64,000 nucleotides of DNA from Microbacterium sp. K24 (GCF_004794465.1 NZ_SSDJ01000107.1:1-64000), one strand, 5' to 3'. Positions 27,501 to 36,808 are shown, numbered from the stretch's first letter. Made by a program: numbers and translations. The notes: a model not told the origin generated them from the letters alone.

Positions 27501-28301
27501 TCAGGCGGTTTCCGCGCCCTGCGCGTCGTCGAACTCCTCGACCTCACGCTCCCAGGCGTCCTTCGCGAGGCGGTACCACAGATAGAACGCGAAGCCGGCG
27601 AAGATCGCCCACTCGACCGCATAGAAGATGTTCAGCCAGTTGACCGGGGACTGCTCCTCGGGGGCCGGTGAGGAGATGTCGACGAGACCGGCGATCGCGG
27701 TCGTCGACGCGAGGTACGGACGGTACACGTCGAGCTGCTCGGTGTCGTGCCAGCGGCTGAGGAGCGCCGCCGTCGACATCCGGTCCATCTGCTCGGGGTC
27801 CGTGCGCGGCGGAACCGATGGCCCCTCGTCCGAGATCACCCGGCCGCTGATCCGCACCTCGGCATCAGCGGCGTCGGCGTCGAGCTGCGCGACCGCGGCA
27901 TCCGCCGACTTCCGGTCGGGCGCCCAGCCGATCGCGACCGCGATCGAGGTGCGCTCCGCCACGCGCAGCTGACCCGTGACCCAGTAGCCCTCGACGTCGT
28001 CGTTGAAGCGACTCGACACGATGAGGAAGTCGCCCTCGACCCAGGTCCCCGATGCCTCGACCCGCTGACCGACGAGGGGTTCGGGGAGGTACTCGCCGGG
28101 TTCCACGACCTCGGCGAGAGGGCGCACCTGCTCGGTCGCTCCTGCCGGCGGCGGATCCGTCTCGATCGCGCGCTCGAGCTGCCACTGCCCGAGCCATGCG
28201 AACACGCCGGCGACGACCAGGCACAGCAGCAGCATCCCGATCCACCGTCCCCGGAGCATCACCTCGCGGAGGGTCGGCGGGAACAGTGCGGGAGTGGTCA
28301 C
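27501..28301 (-). CDS. SURF1-family cytochrome oxidase assembly protein
   Basis: 266 residues from GTG 28301. Two transmembrane helices bracket an extracytoplasmic domain: RWIGMLLLCLVVAGVFAWLG near the start and WAIFAGFAFYLWYRLA near the end. Family motifs are LGQWQLERA after the first helix and VAIGWAPDR in the middle. SURF1 proteins help haem a insertion into cytochrome c oxidase. It follows GuaB3 by 16 bases on the same strand. Its Shine-Dalgarno is weak. Confidence 0.88.
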   Translation of the reverse strand: MTTPALFPPTLREVMLRGRWIGMLLLCLVVAGVFAWLGQWQLERAIETDPPPAGATEQVRPLAEVVEPGEYLPEPLVGQRVEASGTWVEGDFLIVSSRFNDDVEGYWVTGQLRVAERTSIAVAIGWAPDRKSADAAVAQLDADAADAEVRISGRVISDEGPSVPPRTDPEQMDRMSTAALLSRWHDTEQLDVYRPYLASTTAIAGLVDISSPAPEEQSPVNWLNIFYAVEWAIFAGFAFYLWYRLAKDAWEREVEEFDDAQGAETA

Positions 28302-28317
28302 GGTGACGCGCGGGACC

Positions 28318-29439
28318 TCAGGCCTCGTACGGAGCGAGGACGACCTCGACCCGCTGGAACTCCTTGAGGTCGGAGTATCCGGTCGTCGCCATCGACTTGC
28401 GCAGCGCGCCGATGAGGTTCGCGGTGCCGTCGGCGACGGGCGCGGGGCCGTAGAGGATCTCCTCGAGCGTGCCGATGCCGCCGACCTCGACGCGACGGCC
28501 GCGCGGCAGCTTCGGGTGGTGCGCCTCGGGACCCCAGTGGAATCCGCGACCGGGCGCATCGGTGGCGCGGGCCAGCGCGACGCCGAGCATGACGGCATCC
28601 GCTCCCATCGCCAGCGCCTTGACGATGTCGCCGGACGTGCCGACGCCTCCGTCGGCGATGACGTGCACGTAGCGTCCGCCGGACTCGTCGAGGTAGTCGC
28701 GACGTGCAGCGGCGACGTCGGAGACCGCGGTCGCCATCGGCGCGTGGATGCCGAGGGTGGCGCGCGTCGTCGACGCCGCTCCCCCGCCGAAGCCGACGAG
28801 CACACCGGCGGCGCCTGTGCGCATGAGGTGCAGGGCGGCGGTGTAGGTGGCTGCGCCGCCGACGATCACCGGCACGTCGAGGTCGTAGATGAACTTCTTG
28901 AGGTTCAGGGGCTCGTCGACGCTCGACACGTGCTCGGCCGAGACCGTAGTGCCGCGGATGACGAACAGGTCGACGCCGGCGGCGGCGACCGTGTCGTAGT
29001 GCTCCTGCGTGCGCTGCGGGGTGAGCGAACCGGCAACGGTGACGCCCGCCTCGCGGATCTCGGCGAGACGGCGCGTGATGAGCTCGGGCTTGATCGGCTC
29101 GGAGTACAGCTGCTGCATGCGCACCGTCGCGTCGGCGTCGGCGAGGCCGGCGATCTCGGCCAGCAGCGGCTCGGGATCTTCGTAGCGCGTCCACAGGCCT
29201 TCGAGGTCGAGCACGCCGAGTCCGCCGAGCTGCCCGAGCATGATCGCGGTCTGCGGGCTCACCACCGAGTCCATCGGCGCTCCCAGCACGGGGATGTCGA
29301 ACCCGAAGGCGTCGATCGTCCACGCCGTCGAGACGTCCTCGGGATTGCGGGTGCGGCGGGAGGGCACCACCGCGATGTCGTCGAACGTGTACGCGCGGCG
29401 CGCGCGCTTTCCTCGGCCGAGCTCGATCTCCATGGTCAC
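28318..29439 (-). CDS. GuaB3-family IMP dehydrogenase-related protein
   Basis: 373 residues from GTG 29439, or 371 from ATG 29433; the homologous start MEIELGRGKRARRAYTFDDI favours the ATG for the protein, while the TAGGCT box favours transcription from the GTG. The TIM barrel has PVLGAPMDSVVSP and VHVIADGGVGTSGDIVKALAMGADAVM (phosphate-binding). There are no CBS domains. The loop that holds the catalytic Cys in GuaB lacks it at the aligned place (VIRGTTVSAEHVS). GuaB3 is a separate actinobacterial/cyanobacterial branch; a true guaB lies at 40043-41545. Confidence 0.92.
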   Translation of the reverse strand: MTMEIELGRGKRARRAYTFDDIAVVPSRRTRNPEDVSTAWTIDAFGFDIPVLGAPMDSVVSPQTAIMLGQLGGLGVLDLEGLWTRYEDPEPLLAEIAGLADADATVRMQQLYSEPIKPELITRRLAEIREAGVTVAGSLTPQRTQEHYDTVAAAGVDLFVIRGTTVSAEHVSSVDEPLNLKKFIYDLDVPVIVGGAATYTAALHLMRTGAAGVLVGFGGGAASTTRATLGIHAPMATAVSDVAAARRDYLDESGGRYVHVIADGGVGTSGDIVKALAMGADAVMLGVALARATDAPGRGFHWGPEAHHPKLPRGRRVEVGGIGTLEEILYGPAPVADGTANLIGALRKSMATTGYSDLKEFQRVEVVLAPYEA

Positions 29440-29445
29440 CCGTCC

Positions 29446-29451
29446 AGCCTA
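29446..29451 (-). promoter_or_regulatory. Leaderless-type -10 box (TAGGCT) of the guaB3-SURF1 unit
   Basis: TAGGCT, GGACGG (6 bases), GTG at 29439. Confidence 0.5.
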
Positions 29452-29508
29452 CCCGGCGCCCGGACGAGCCTGCGGCTGGGAGACTGGAACCGACCACAGG
29501 AGGAGCGC

Positions 29509-30594
29509 ATGACCAGGGATCCGGCGGACGTCGTCGTCGTGGGCGGCGGGGTCATGGGATTGGCGACGGCGTGGGAGCTGACGCGGCGCGGCATCCGTCC
29601 GCTCGTTCTCGAGCGCTTCGCCCGCGGGCACCGCGAGGGGGCCTCGCACGGCGCGACGCGCAACTTCAACAACGCGTACGACGAAGAGCACTATCTCGAC
29701 CTGCTCGTGCGGTCCCGCGAGGGGTGGGACGCGCTCGGTCGTGTCGGCGGCGAACCGCTGGTGCGCCTGCACGGGCTGGTCACGCACGGCGACGTCGACA
29801 TCGCGTCGGTGCGCGCGCGCCTGGTCGAGCGGGGAATCGCCGCGGAGGTCCTGACCGCCGCGGACGCCGCCGTCCGCTGGCCGGGCATGCGATTCGACGA
29901 CGACGTGCTCTGGTCGGCGGATGCCGGCGTCGTGCGGGCGGCCGACGCGCTGGTCGAGCTCGAACGGCGCATCGTCGCCGGCGGAGGCGAGGTCCGCTGG
30001 AGCACGCCGGTCGCCCACATCGGCGAGGACTCGGCCGGCATCATCCTCGATCTCGCCGACGGCGGCCGACGGCGGGCCGACACCCTCGTCGTCACGGCCG
30101 GCGCGTGGACCGCGAAGCTCCTCGGCCGACTCGGACTCCCCCGGCTCACGGTCACCGAGGAGACGCCCGCGCACTTCACCCCGCGGACGGATGGCGCCTG
30201 GCCCTCGTTCAACCACTACATCGATCCTGCGGCGTACCCCGGGACGGTGTACGGCATGCCGACACCGGGCGAGGGCGTGAAGGTGGGCTTCCACCGCGTC
30301 GGCGGCGAGGTCGACCCGGACGCGCGCCCGCACCGCGCGACCCACCAGGCGGCGCTGGCCGCGTACGTGCGCGAGTGGATGCCGGGCCTCGACGCGGCAT
30401 CCGCCGTGCCGATCAGCTGCACCTACACCTCGACAGACGACGGCACCTTCGTGCTCGACCGCCGCGGACGGATCGTGGTCGGCGCCGGTTTCTCGGGTCA
30501 CGGCTTCAAGTTCGCGACCGGGATCGGGGCGGTCCTCGCGGATCTCGCCCTCGACCCCGGCGCGCGCGCCGCAGAGGCCTTCCGGCTGCGCTGA
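29509..30594 (+). CDS. FAD-dependent oxidoreductase, monomeric sarcosine oxidase/SolA-like
   Basis: 361 residues from ATG 29509 (CAGGAGGAGCGC). The FAD-binding motif VVVVGGGVMGLATAWELTRRG is at the N-terminus, then ASHGATRNFNNAY, where the MSOX family has SHGDTR. Near the C-terminus CTYTSTDDGTFVLD matches the segment carrying the covalent-flavin Cys of monomeric sarcosine oxidase, followed by GFSGHGFKFATGIG. It probably oxidises an N-methyl or cyclic amino acid and makes hydrogen peroxide. A much longer upstream frame lies antisense to guaB3 and is not coding. It is convergent with the ABC-F gene, with 3 bases between stops. Confidence 0.9.
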   Translation: MTRDPADVVVVGGGVMGLATAWELTRRGIRPLVLERFARGHREGASHGATRNFNNAYDEEHYLDLLVRSREGWDALGRVGGEPLVRLHGLVTHGDVDIASVRARLVERGIAAEVLTAADAAVRWPGMRFDDDVLWSADAGVVRAADALVELERRIVAGGGEVRWSTPVAHIGEDSAGIILDLADGGRRRADTLVVTAGAWTAKLLGRLGLPRLTVTEETPAHFTPRTDGAWPSFNHYIDPAAYPGTVYGMPTPGEGVKVGFHRVGGEVDPDARPHRATHQAALAAYVREWMPGLDAASAVPISCTYTSTDDGTFVLDRRGRIVVGAGFSGHGFKFATGIGAVLADLALDPGARAAEAFRLR

Positions 30595-30597
30595 CGC

Positions 30598-32286
30598 TCA
30601 GCGGGCGCGCAGGACTCGCCGCTCATCCCACACCGGCACGTCGGACTCGTAGACCTCGGCGTCCGTGCCGAACACGAGGAACCGATCGAACGACCGCGCG
30701 AACCAGCGGTCGTGCGTGACCGCCAGCACCGTCCCCTCGAACCGAGCGAGCGCGTTCTCGAGGGCCTCGGCCGATTCCAGGTCGAGGTTGTCGGTCGGCT
30801 CGTCGAGCAGAAGCAGCGTCGCCCCGGAGAGCTCCAGCAGCAGCACCTGGAACCGGGCCTGCTGTCCGCCGGAGAGCGACTCGAACGTCTGCTGCGCCTG
30901 ACGGACGAGGCCGTAGCGGTCGAGGGCCGAGCTCGCGGCATCCCGCGGCATCCCGGCACGTCGATCGTCTCCGCGATGCAGGATCTCGAGCAGCGTGCGC
31001 CCGACGAACTCCGGGTGCGCGTGCGTCTGCGCGAAGAGTCCGGGCACGACCCGGGCGCCCAACGTCACCGCACCCGTGTGGGGCACCTCTGTCAGCTGCT
31101 CCCCGGTGGACGTGACATGCCCGAGCGTCGCGTCGGGGTCGCTGCCCCCGCGGGCCAGCAGCCGAAGGAAATGCGACTTGCCCGATCCGTTCGAGCCGAG
31201 CACCCCGACCCGGTCGCCGTACCAGACCTCGGCATCGAAAGGCCTCATCAACCCGGTGAGCTCGAGCGCGGATGCCACCACGGCCCGCTTGCCGGTGCGG
31301 GCGCCCCGCAGGCGCATGTCGAAGTCCTGGCTCGGCGGGCGCTCCTCGGGCGGACCGGCCTCCTCGAACTTTCGGAGCCGGGTCTGGGCCGCCTGATACC
31401 GCGACGCGAAGCCGTCGTTCGCGGACGCCTTGACCTTGAGGTTCGCGACGAGGGTGCGCAGCTTCTCGTGCTGCTCGTCCCAGCGCCGACGCAGCTCGTC
31501 GAGCCGGTCCATCCGGTCGGTGCGCGCCTGGTGATAGGTCGCGAACCCGCCGCCGTGCACCCACGCGGTGGATCCGGCGCCGCCCGGCTCGAGCGTGATG
31601 AGCCGGTCGGCGGCGCGCGCCAGGAGCTCACGGTCATGCGATACGAGCAGCACCGTCTTCGGCGTCTGCCGCAGCTGCTCCTCGAGCCAGCGCTTGGTCG
31701 GAACGTCGAGGTAGTTGTCCGGCTCGTCGAGCAGGAGCACCTCGTCGGGTCCGCGCAGCAGCGCCTCCAGCGCCAGCCGCTTCTGCTCGCCGCCGGACAG
31801 GGTGGTGAGTTCGCGATACCGGGCACGCTCGTAGGGCACGCCGAGGGCCGCGACCGTGCACTGATCCCAGACGGTCTCGTGCTCGTAGCCGCCGGCATCC
31901 GCGTACTCCGCGATGGCCGAGGCGTACGCCATCTGCGTGTCGTGCTCGTCGCGTTCGATCAGCGCGTTCTCGGCGGCTTCGAGAGCATCGGCGGCCGAGC
32001 GGATGCGCGCGGGGGCGACCCGCACCAGGAGCTGGTGCACCGTCTCCCCCGCCTCGCCGTGGCCGACGAACTGGTCCATGACGCCGAGACCGCCGTCGAT
32101 CGTCACCACCCCGTCGTCGGCGGCCTGGTCGCCGCGGATGATGCGCAGCAGCGTCGTCTTGCCGGCGCCGTTCGGTCCGATCAGCGCGCTCGTCGAGCCC
32201 GCGCCCACCCTGAATGTCGCTTCGTCGAGAAGCGGTCTGCCGTCGGGGAGCGTCAGCGACACTCCGGAGACATCGATGTAGCCCAC
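30598..32286 (-). CDS. ABC-F family ATP-binding protein
   Basis: 562 residues with two ABC domains and no membrane segments. Domain 1 has GPNGAGKTTLLRII, LSGGEQKRLALE and LLLDEPDNYLDVP; domain 2 has GSNGSGKSHFLRLL, LSGGQQARFQVL and LLLDEPTDNLDLE. The linker between them contains the charged helical region (DRMDRLDELRRRWDEQHEKL). ABC-F proteins act on the ribosome in translation or antibiotic protection; this one cannot be assigned to a resistance type. Start is GTG 32286 with GGAAGGA about 15 bases upstream. Confidence 0.93.
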   Translation of the reverse strand: MGYIDVSGVSLTLPDGRPLLDEATFRVGAGSTSALIGPNGAGKTTLLRIIRGDQAADDGVVTIDGGLGVMDQFVGHGEAGETVHQLLVRVAPARIRSAADALEAAENALIERDEHDTQMAYASAIAEYADAGGYEHETVWDQCTVAALGVPYERARYRELTTLSGGEQKRLALEALLRGPDEVLLLDEPDNYLDVPTKRWLEEQLRQTPKTVLLVSHDRELLARAADRLITLEPGGAGSTAWVHGGGFATYHQARTDRMDRLDELRRRWDEQHEKLRTLVANLKVKASANDGFASRYQAAQTRLRKFEEAGPPEERPPSQDFDMRLRGARTGKRAVVASALELTGLMRPFDAEVWYGDRVGVLGSNGSGKSHFLRLLARGGSDPDATLGHVTSTGEQLTEVPHTGAVTLGARVVPGLFAQTHAHPEFVGRTLLEILHRGDDRRAGMPRDAASSALDRYGLVRQAQQTFESLSGGQQARFQVLLLELSGATLLLLDEPTDNLDLESAEALENALARFEGTVLAVTHDRWFARSFDRFLVFGTDAEVYESDVPVWDERRVLRAR

Positions 32287-32333
32287 TGTTCGAGGCCGTC
32301 CTTCCGCCCGCGAACAGCGAGCCGACCAGGCTA

Positions 32334-34127
32334 TCAGTCCGCGCGGCTCAGCGTCTGCAGCACCTCGGTCCGCGGGGCCGAGGGGAGCACGAAGCGGAAC
32401 TCCGTGCCGACGCCCTCCTGGCTCGAGACGTCCATCGTGCCGCCGTGGGCGAGCACGATGGCGCGTGTGATCGTGAGACCGAGCCCCACGCCCGGAACGG
32501 CGTTGCGCGTAGCCGTCGAAGCCCGGAAGAACCGGGTGAACAGCATCCCCTGCTCATCCTCCGGGATGCCGACACCGGTGTCGCGCACGGACAGCTCGAC
32601 CCCGCCGTCGAAGGGCCGCACCGTGGTGGTGACGTGGCCGCCTCGCGGCGTGAACTTGATCGCGTTGGACAGCAGGTTGTCGAGTGCCTGGCCGATCCGA
32701 CCGGCATCGACGAGCATCCGCACCGGCTCCGGCGCCAGCTCCGCCGAGAGCTCGATGCCCTCGCGCTGTGCGTGCGGGCCGGCGGATGCCACGGCGGAGC
32801 GCACGAGTTCGCCGAGGTCGATTTCCTCGCGATCCAGCGGGAAGCGCCCCGACTCGACCTGGGCGGTGAACAGCAGGTCGCCGACGAGGTTCAGCAGCCT
32901 CTGGGCGTTGCGCTCGATGATGCCGACGAACTCCTGCTGCTCGTCGGTGAGCGGCTGACCGGGATCGTTCTGCAGCAGATCCAGGAACCCGATGATCGCG
33001 CTCAGAGGCGTCCGCAGCTCGTGAGAGATCATGCCGACGAACTCGTCCTTCATGCGGGCGACCTCGACCGCCTTGCTCTCGTCCGTCACCACGAGCAGAT
33101 AACCCTGCTGCGTGCCGGCGCCGTCCCTGTACGGGCTGACGGTGACGCGCGCGGGGACCGAGGTGCCCGCCCCCGTCACGACGTCGACGTCGCTCTCGAT
33201 GTTCTCGCCGTCGTCGTCTGCCCGCGCGAAGAGCGCCATCATGCCGGGAGGGAGCGGCGAATCGGCGTCCGCACGCTCCTGGCGGGTGCAGTCGCCGGCG
33301 AGGGAGTTGAGAGACGACTCGGCGAAGAATCGATCGATGCGCACGTCGTCCATGGCTTCGGCGTAGGTCAGACCGAACAGACGCTCCGCACCGGGATTCC
33401 AAGCGGTGATCGTGCCTTTCAGATCGGTCGCGATGACCGCCTGAGCGGTGATCGACGACCAGAGCCCCTCGTACGACTCGACGAGCGAGCGGTATTGATG
33501 CTCCTTCTCCCGCAGCTGCACGATCATGGTGACGTTGTCGGAGAGCGCCGACGTGCGCTCGGCGACGAGCTTCTCGGCCTGCTCCGCCCGCACGCGCTGC
33601 TGCCGGGACAGCTCGTTGATCACCGCGGCCACCGCCGCGAAGACGAGGGGACCCACGACCCCTCGCAGCCAGTCGACATCGTTCCGGGGCGGATCGGCGA
33701 TGTACGGCATGAGCAGCGCGAGGGAGGTCAGGCCGCCGACCACGAAGACCCAGCGGATGCCGGGGGCGGCGGCGATCCAGATGACGGGCAGCAGCACGAG
33801 CGAGGAGAACAGCGAGCCGGCCCCGCCGGTCCCGGTGCGGAAGAGTCCGAGCCCCACGATGTCGATCAGCGGGACGAGCAGGACGATCCATCCCTCGTAC
33901 ACCCGGCGGGCCGTCAACACGGCCGCCTGGAGGGTCGCGGCTGTCACCAGTCCGAGACCTGCGGCCAGAGCCATCGGGTGCGTCACCGGAAGATCCGCGA
34001 TCACCCAGGTCAGCAGTGCGGCGGCGACGGCGGCGATGAAGGTCGGACCCTGCTTGACGAGCGGGCTCGGGTTGTCGAAGACCTGATACCACCGGTTCTC
34101 GGCGCGATCGAGCGGCGTCGCCCTCAC
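32334..34127 (-). CDS. Membrane PAS-domain sensor histidine kinase of the seven-gene operon
   Basis: 597 residues from GTG 34127, overlapping the receiver gene by 4 bases (GTGA); the frame upstream belongs to that gene. About six N-terminal helices (about 15-170) form a membrane sensor. Then come a coiled-coil linker (RVRAEQAEKLVAERTSALSD), a PAS domain (AVIATDLKGTITAWNPGAER), HisKA with MISHELRTPLSAIIGF and a HATPase domain with LDNLLSNAIKFTP, RDTGVGIP and VGLGLTITRAIV. It is the last gene of an operon whose receivers are a stand-alone REC and a REC-PIG-L fusion, so it likely phosphorylates those. Layout resembles the kinase at 56329-57930. Confidence 0.93.
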   Translation of the reverse strand: MRATPLDRAENRWYQVFDNPSPLVKQGPTFIAAVAAALLTWVIADLPVTHPMALAAGLGLVTAATLQAAVLTARRVYEGWIVLLVPLIDIVGLGLFRTGTGGAGSLFSSLVLLPVIWIAAAPGIRWVFVVGGLTSLALLMPYIADPPRNDVDWLRGVVGPLVFAAVAAVINELSRQQRVRAEQAEKLVAERTSALSDNVTMIVQLREKEHQYRSLVESYEGLWSSITAQAVIATDLKGTITAWNPGAERLFGLTYAEAMDDVRIDRFFAESSLNSLAGDCTRQERADADSPLPPGMMALFARADDDGENIESDVDVVTGAGTSVPARVTVSPYRDGAGTQQGYLLVVTDESKAVEVARMKDEFVGMISHELRTPLSAIIGFLDLLQNDPGQPLTDEQQEFVGIIERNAQRLLNLVGDLLFTAQVESGRFPLDREEIDLGELVRSAVASAGPHAQREGIELSAELAPEPVRMLVDAGRIGQALDNLLSNAIKFTPRGGHVTTTVRPFDGGVELSVRDTGVGIPEDEQGMLFTRFFRASTATRNAVPGVGLGLTITRAIVLAHGGTMDVSSQEGVGTEFRFVLPSAPRTEVLQTLSRAD

Positions 34128-34471
34128 CGCGTCACCCGCTCGACGATCGCGTGCAGGTCGGCACCGGTGATCGGCTTCGGCAGCGCGGCATCCGCGGGCG
34201 GGTAATCCGCGGCATCGAGCACGGAGCTGATGACCAGGAAGCACGCCGGGAAGCGCTCACGCACGAGCTGCACGCACTCCTGGCCCGAGATCCCGGGGAG
34301 GAGCAAGTCGATCACGGCGAGCACGGGATCGATCTCGTCGAACGCGGCGATCGCCGACTCCGCGTCGACCGCGACGAAGGCGTCGAACCCCTCGCGGTCG
34401 AGGTAGCGGCGCAGGAGCGCCGCCTGATCGACGGCATCCTCGACGACGAGGGCCAGCGGCCTCCCGCTCAT
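34124..34471 (-). CDS. Stand-alone response regulator receiver domain
   Basis: 115 residues from ATG 34471, which overlaps the preceding small gene as ATGA. The receiver fold shows the acidic pair in LALVVEDAVDQAAL, the phospho-acceptor Asp in VLAVIDLLLPGISG, the Ser/Thr position in FLVISSVLD and the Lys in ALPKPITGADL. There is no output domain. It may pass phosphate onward or sequester it in a relay with the adjacent kinase. Confidence 0.92.
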   Translation of the reverse strand: MSGRPLALVVEDAVDQAALLRRYLDREGFDAFVAVDAESAIAAFDEIDPVLAVIDLLLPGISGQECVQLVRERFPACFLVISSVLDAADYPPADAALPKPITGADLHAIVERVTR

Positions 34472-34611
34472 CGGAGGAGCAGCTCTCGCACGACGACGAT
34501 CACGACGACGACGGCGATCGCGAGGAGGGCCTGAGGGATCAGCCTCCGCTCTCGTCGAGCATCCGCGGCGATCTCCTGTGCTTCGACGTCCTGCGACGGC
34601 GCTTCGGTCAT
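34468..34611 (-). CDS. 47-residue single-helix membrane protein
   Basis: ATG 34611 overlaps the glycosyltransferase stop by 4 bases (ATGA) and its own stop overlaps the receiver start in the same way, which strongly supports translation. About 24 hydrophilic residues (MTEAPSQDVEAQEIAADARR) are followed by RRLIPQALLAIAVVVVIVVVRELLLR, one membrane helix. By analogy with small subunits of membrane synthases it could be an accessory or regulatory subunit of the glycosyltransferase; this is inference only. Confidence 0.72.
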   Translation of the reverse strand: MTEAPSQDVEAQEIAADARRERRLIPQALLAIAVVVVIVVVRELLLR

Positions 34612-36095
34612 GAGTCGACCCGTCCGATCTTCTCGGTCTTGATCCACGAGGCGTCGGCCCGACGCCATTCCTTGATGTACGAGTCCACGGTGATCGCACA
34701 CAGCAGGGAGCCGTATCCGCAGACGTAGAGCAATAGTCCCGCGAAGAACCGTCCGCCCGGTAGGGGTTCCACCGCGCGGGCCAGCCAGATGCCGAGCATG
34801 GAGATCGGCCCCCAGAGGTAGAAGATCACGGCCCAGACGAATCGGTTCTCGTCGGTGAGAGCGAACCCGAGCTGTGTCAGACCGTCTTCGAAGAGCCACG
34901 GGAAGAGCGCGATCGCCATGAGGATCAGCGCTCCGAGGCCGGGGAACATGATGACTTCGCGCCACGACTGGCGGCCGATGCGCGGGTCGAGCTGGGCGGC
35001 ATACAGCATGGAGAAGATGTAGATGCATGCCGCGGCTACCCACATGAAGCGGAACACGAACTCCGCGATGTCGCTGTGCAGCACCAGCAGCACGAGCAGC
35101 GCCGTCGCCGCGAGGAGCATGAACGCGGGCAGGAGCAGGATGGTGAACCACGCCAGACCGAAGGAGAAGCTGCCCAGGTTGTGGAGGCGGCTCGGTCGGA
35201 ACCACAGCTTGCGGTAGATCGAGGTCAGCTGCACATTGCCGCGGGCCCAGCGCAGGCGCTGCTTCCAGAGGCTGTCGACCGTGCGCGGCTCCTCGGCCAG
35301 CACGACGGCGTGCGGCTCGAACACCATGCGCCGCCCCTTGAGCTGCCCCTCGAACGTCGTCATGGTGTCTTCGGCGAGGGTGCCGGTCGGGATGCGTCCG
35401 CCGATCGCCTCGAGGTTCGCGCGGGAGTGCAGCTGTGCGCCGCCGGCGAGGCAGGCGATCGCACCGCCGACGTTCTGCACGCGGCGGGCCGAGAGCTGCC
35501 CGATGACGTATTCGATCGCGATGAAGCGCGTGAGGTAGTTGCGGTCGCGGCTGCCCTCGGCGATGTACGCGGTGACCGCGCCGACCTTGTCGTCGGCGAG
35601 ATGACGGCTGAGCTTGCGCAGCGAGTCGCGGGCGAAGATGACGTCGGCGTCCATGATGAGCACGGCTTCGGTCCAGGCATCCGCGAGGACCACGTCGAGT
35701 CCGTGGTTCAGCGTGTGCGCCTTGCCCTCGCCGCCCTTGTCACGACGCAGGTGCACGACCCGGCCGGGGTAGGTCGCGGCCATGGCCGTGACGATCTCGG
35801 GTGTGTCATCGGTCGACGCGTCGTCGACGACGAAGACCCGGAGCCGTCCGTCGGGGTACTCGAGCTGGAGCAGCCGTTCGATCGCCGGCCCGATGACGAG
35901 CCCCTCGTTCCAGGCGGGGATCAGGACCGCGACGTTCGGGTGATACGGTGCCGCCTTCGCATAGTGGTTGCGGAACGCATGCAGCGGCAGGGTCAGGAAC
36001 TGCAGGGCCGTGTTGATCACGGGCAGCGTTCCCACGAAGACGCAGACCAGCAGGATGATGACGATCGTGGTCTCGAGCCAGGTGAGGCCGGTCAT
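34608..36095 (-). CDS. Processive-type family 2 membrane glycosyltransferase
   Basis: 495 residues from ATG 36095, overlapping the PHP gene stop by 1 base (TGATG). One or two N-terminal helices, a cytosolic GT-A domain and about five C-terminal helices give the hyaluronan/cellulose/poly-GlcNAc synthase layout. The catalytic set is complete: VVDDASTDDTPE (D91, D92), MDADVIF (DAD 149-151), TLAEDTM (ED 242-243) and the processivity motif QRLRW (279-283). GGAQLHSRANLEAIGG is typical of NodC/PgaC relatives. It should polymerise a UDP-sugar, possibly UDP-GlcNAc, across the membrane. Presence of a PIG-L deacetylase in the operon fits an N-acetyl-sugar product, but the sugar is not proven. Confidence 0.9.
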   Translation of the reverse strand: MTGLTWLETTIVIILLVCVFVGTLPVINTALQFLTLPLHAFRNHYAKAAPYHPNVAVLIPAWNEGLVIGPAIERLLQLEYPDGRLRVFVVDDASTDDTPEIVTAMAATYPGRVVHLRRDKGGEGKAHTLNHGLDVVLADAWTEAVLIMDADVIFARDSLRKLSRHLADDKVGAVTAYIAEGSRDRNYLTRFIAIEYVIGQLSARRVQNVGGAIACLAGGAQLHSRANLEAIGGRIPTGTLAEDTMTTFEGQLKGRRMVFEPHAVVLAEEPRTVDSLWKQRLRWARGNVQLTSIYRKLWFRPSRLHNLGSFSFGLAWFTILLLPAFMLLAATALLVLLVLHSDIAEFVFRFMWVAAACIYIFSMLYAAQLDPRIGRQSWREVIMFPGLGALILMAIALFPWLFEDGLTQLGFALTDENRFVWAVIFYLWGPISMLGIWLARAVEPLPGGRFFAGLLLYVCGYGSLLCAITVDSYIKEWRRADASWIKTEKIGRVDS

Positions 36096-36808
36096 CACGA
36101 GCGGTCCTCCCCATCGAGGAGCGCGATGACGCGCGAGTAGCGGCCGACGTCGGAGGCGACGTGGCTGTCGGTGGACGCCACGATCTCGGCTCCGGCCTCC
36201 CGCAGGGCCATGAGCGATCGGATGCCGGGGCACCCCCACTTCTCGTTGACCTCGACGAGGGTGTCGGTCTCGGCGGCGGCGCGCGCCCACGCGGCGATGC
36301 GCTCGTCTCCGAGATCGTCTTCGGAGAGCCCGATCTTGGGCAGGATCGAGAAGCAGTGCGCGAGCTGGTTGCCCGGGTACCGCCCCATCACAGCGATGAG
36401 CGCGGTGACGAACTGGTCGAGCACGTCTTCCGCAGCCCAGCCGGCGGCGATCCGCTCGCGCACGGCGGTCGGCCCGAGCGGCCCGTCGATGCCGGGGAAC
36501 TGGTGGTCCGCGATGAGGATGCGATCGATGCCCTCGGGCAGCACGGGGATGTCGAGGCCGCCCGACGTATCGAGGATCTTCGCCTCGACCCCGGTGAGCA
36601 CCGTGAGGCCCTCCGGCACGACGAGCGCGCGGACGGCCGCGAGGTACTCCGGCACCCAGGTCGTGCTCTGCCGCACGTGGTCGACGAGCCGAACGGTCGT
36701 CAGCCCCGCCGCAGCGGCCGCCGCGACGTTCTCGGCGAGGGTCGACACCGCGTCGTCGGAGAACGTCGAGTGCACGTGATGGTCTCCGCGCAGCGCGGCG
36801 TGGCTCAC
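36095..36808 (-). CDS. PHP-domain phosphoesterase
   Basis: 237 residues from GTG 36808 (GTGA overlap with the ATP-grasp gene). PHP metal motifs are in order: DHHVHSTFSDD, LVDHVRQS, TGVEAKILD, ADHQF, HCFSILPK and STDSHVASD. Such trinuclear metal enzymes include histidinol-phosphate phosphatase, DNA polymerase nuclease domains and the CpsB/YwqE tyrosine phosphatases that control capsule synthesis. With a glycosyltransferase next door, a CpsB-like or sugar-phosphate phosphatase role is plausible. The long frame upstream of GTG 36808 is shadow. Confidence 0.88.
   Translation of the reverse strand: MSHAALRGDHHVHSTFSDDAVSTLAENVAAAAAAGLTTVRLVDHVRQSTTWVPEYLAAVRALVVPEGLTVLTGVEAKILDTSGGLDIPVLPEGIDRILIADHQFPGIDGPLGPTAVRERIAAGWAAEDVLDQFVTALIAVMGRYPGNQLAHCFSILPKIGLSEDDLGDERIAAWARAAAETDTLVEVNEKWGCPGIRSLMALREAGAEIVASTDSHVASDVGRYSRVIALLDGEDRS

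Noticed and set aside
28318-29439. Second catalytic IMP dehydrogenase of the GuaB type
   Set aside because: It lacks CBS domains and the GuaB catalytic Cys at the aligned loop; it belongs to the GuaB3 branch.
28294-29508. Long in-frame extension upstream of the flavoenzyme
   Set aside because: It is antisense to guaB3; the flavoenzyme start at 29509 has a strong Shine-Dalgarno and begins directly at the FAD motif.
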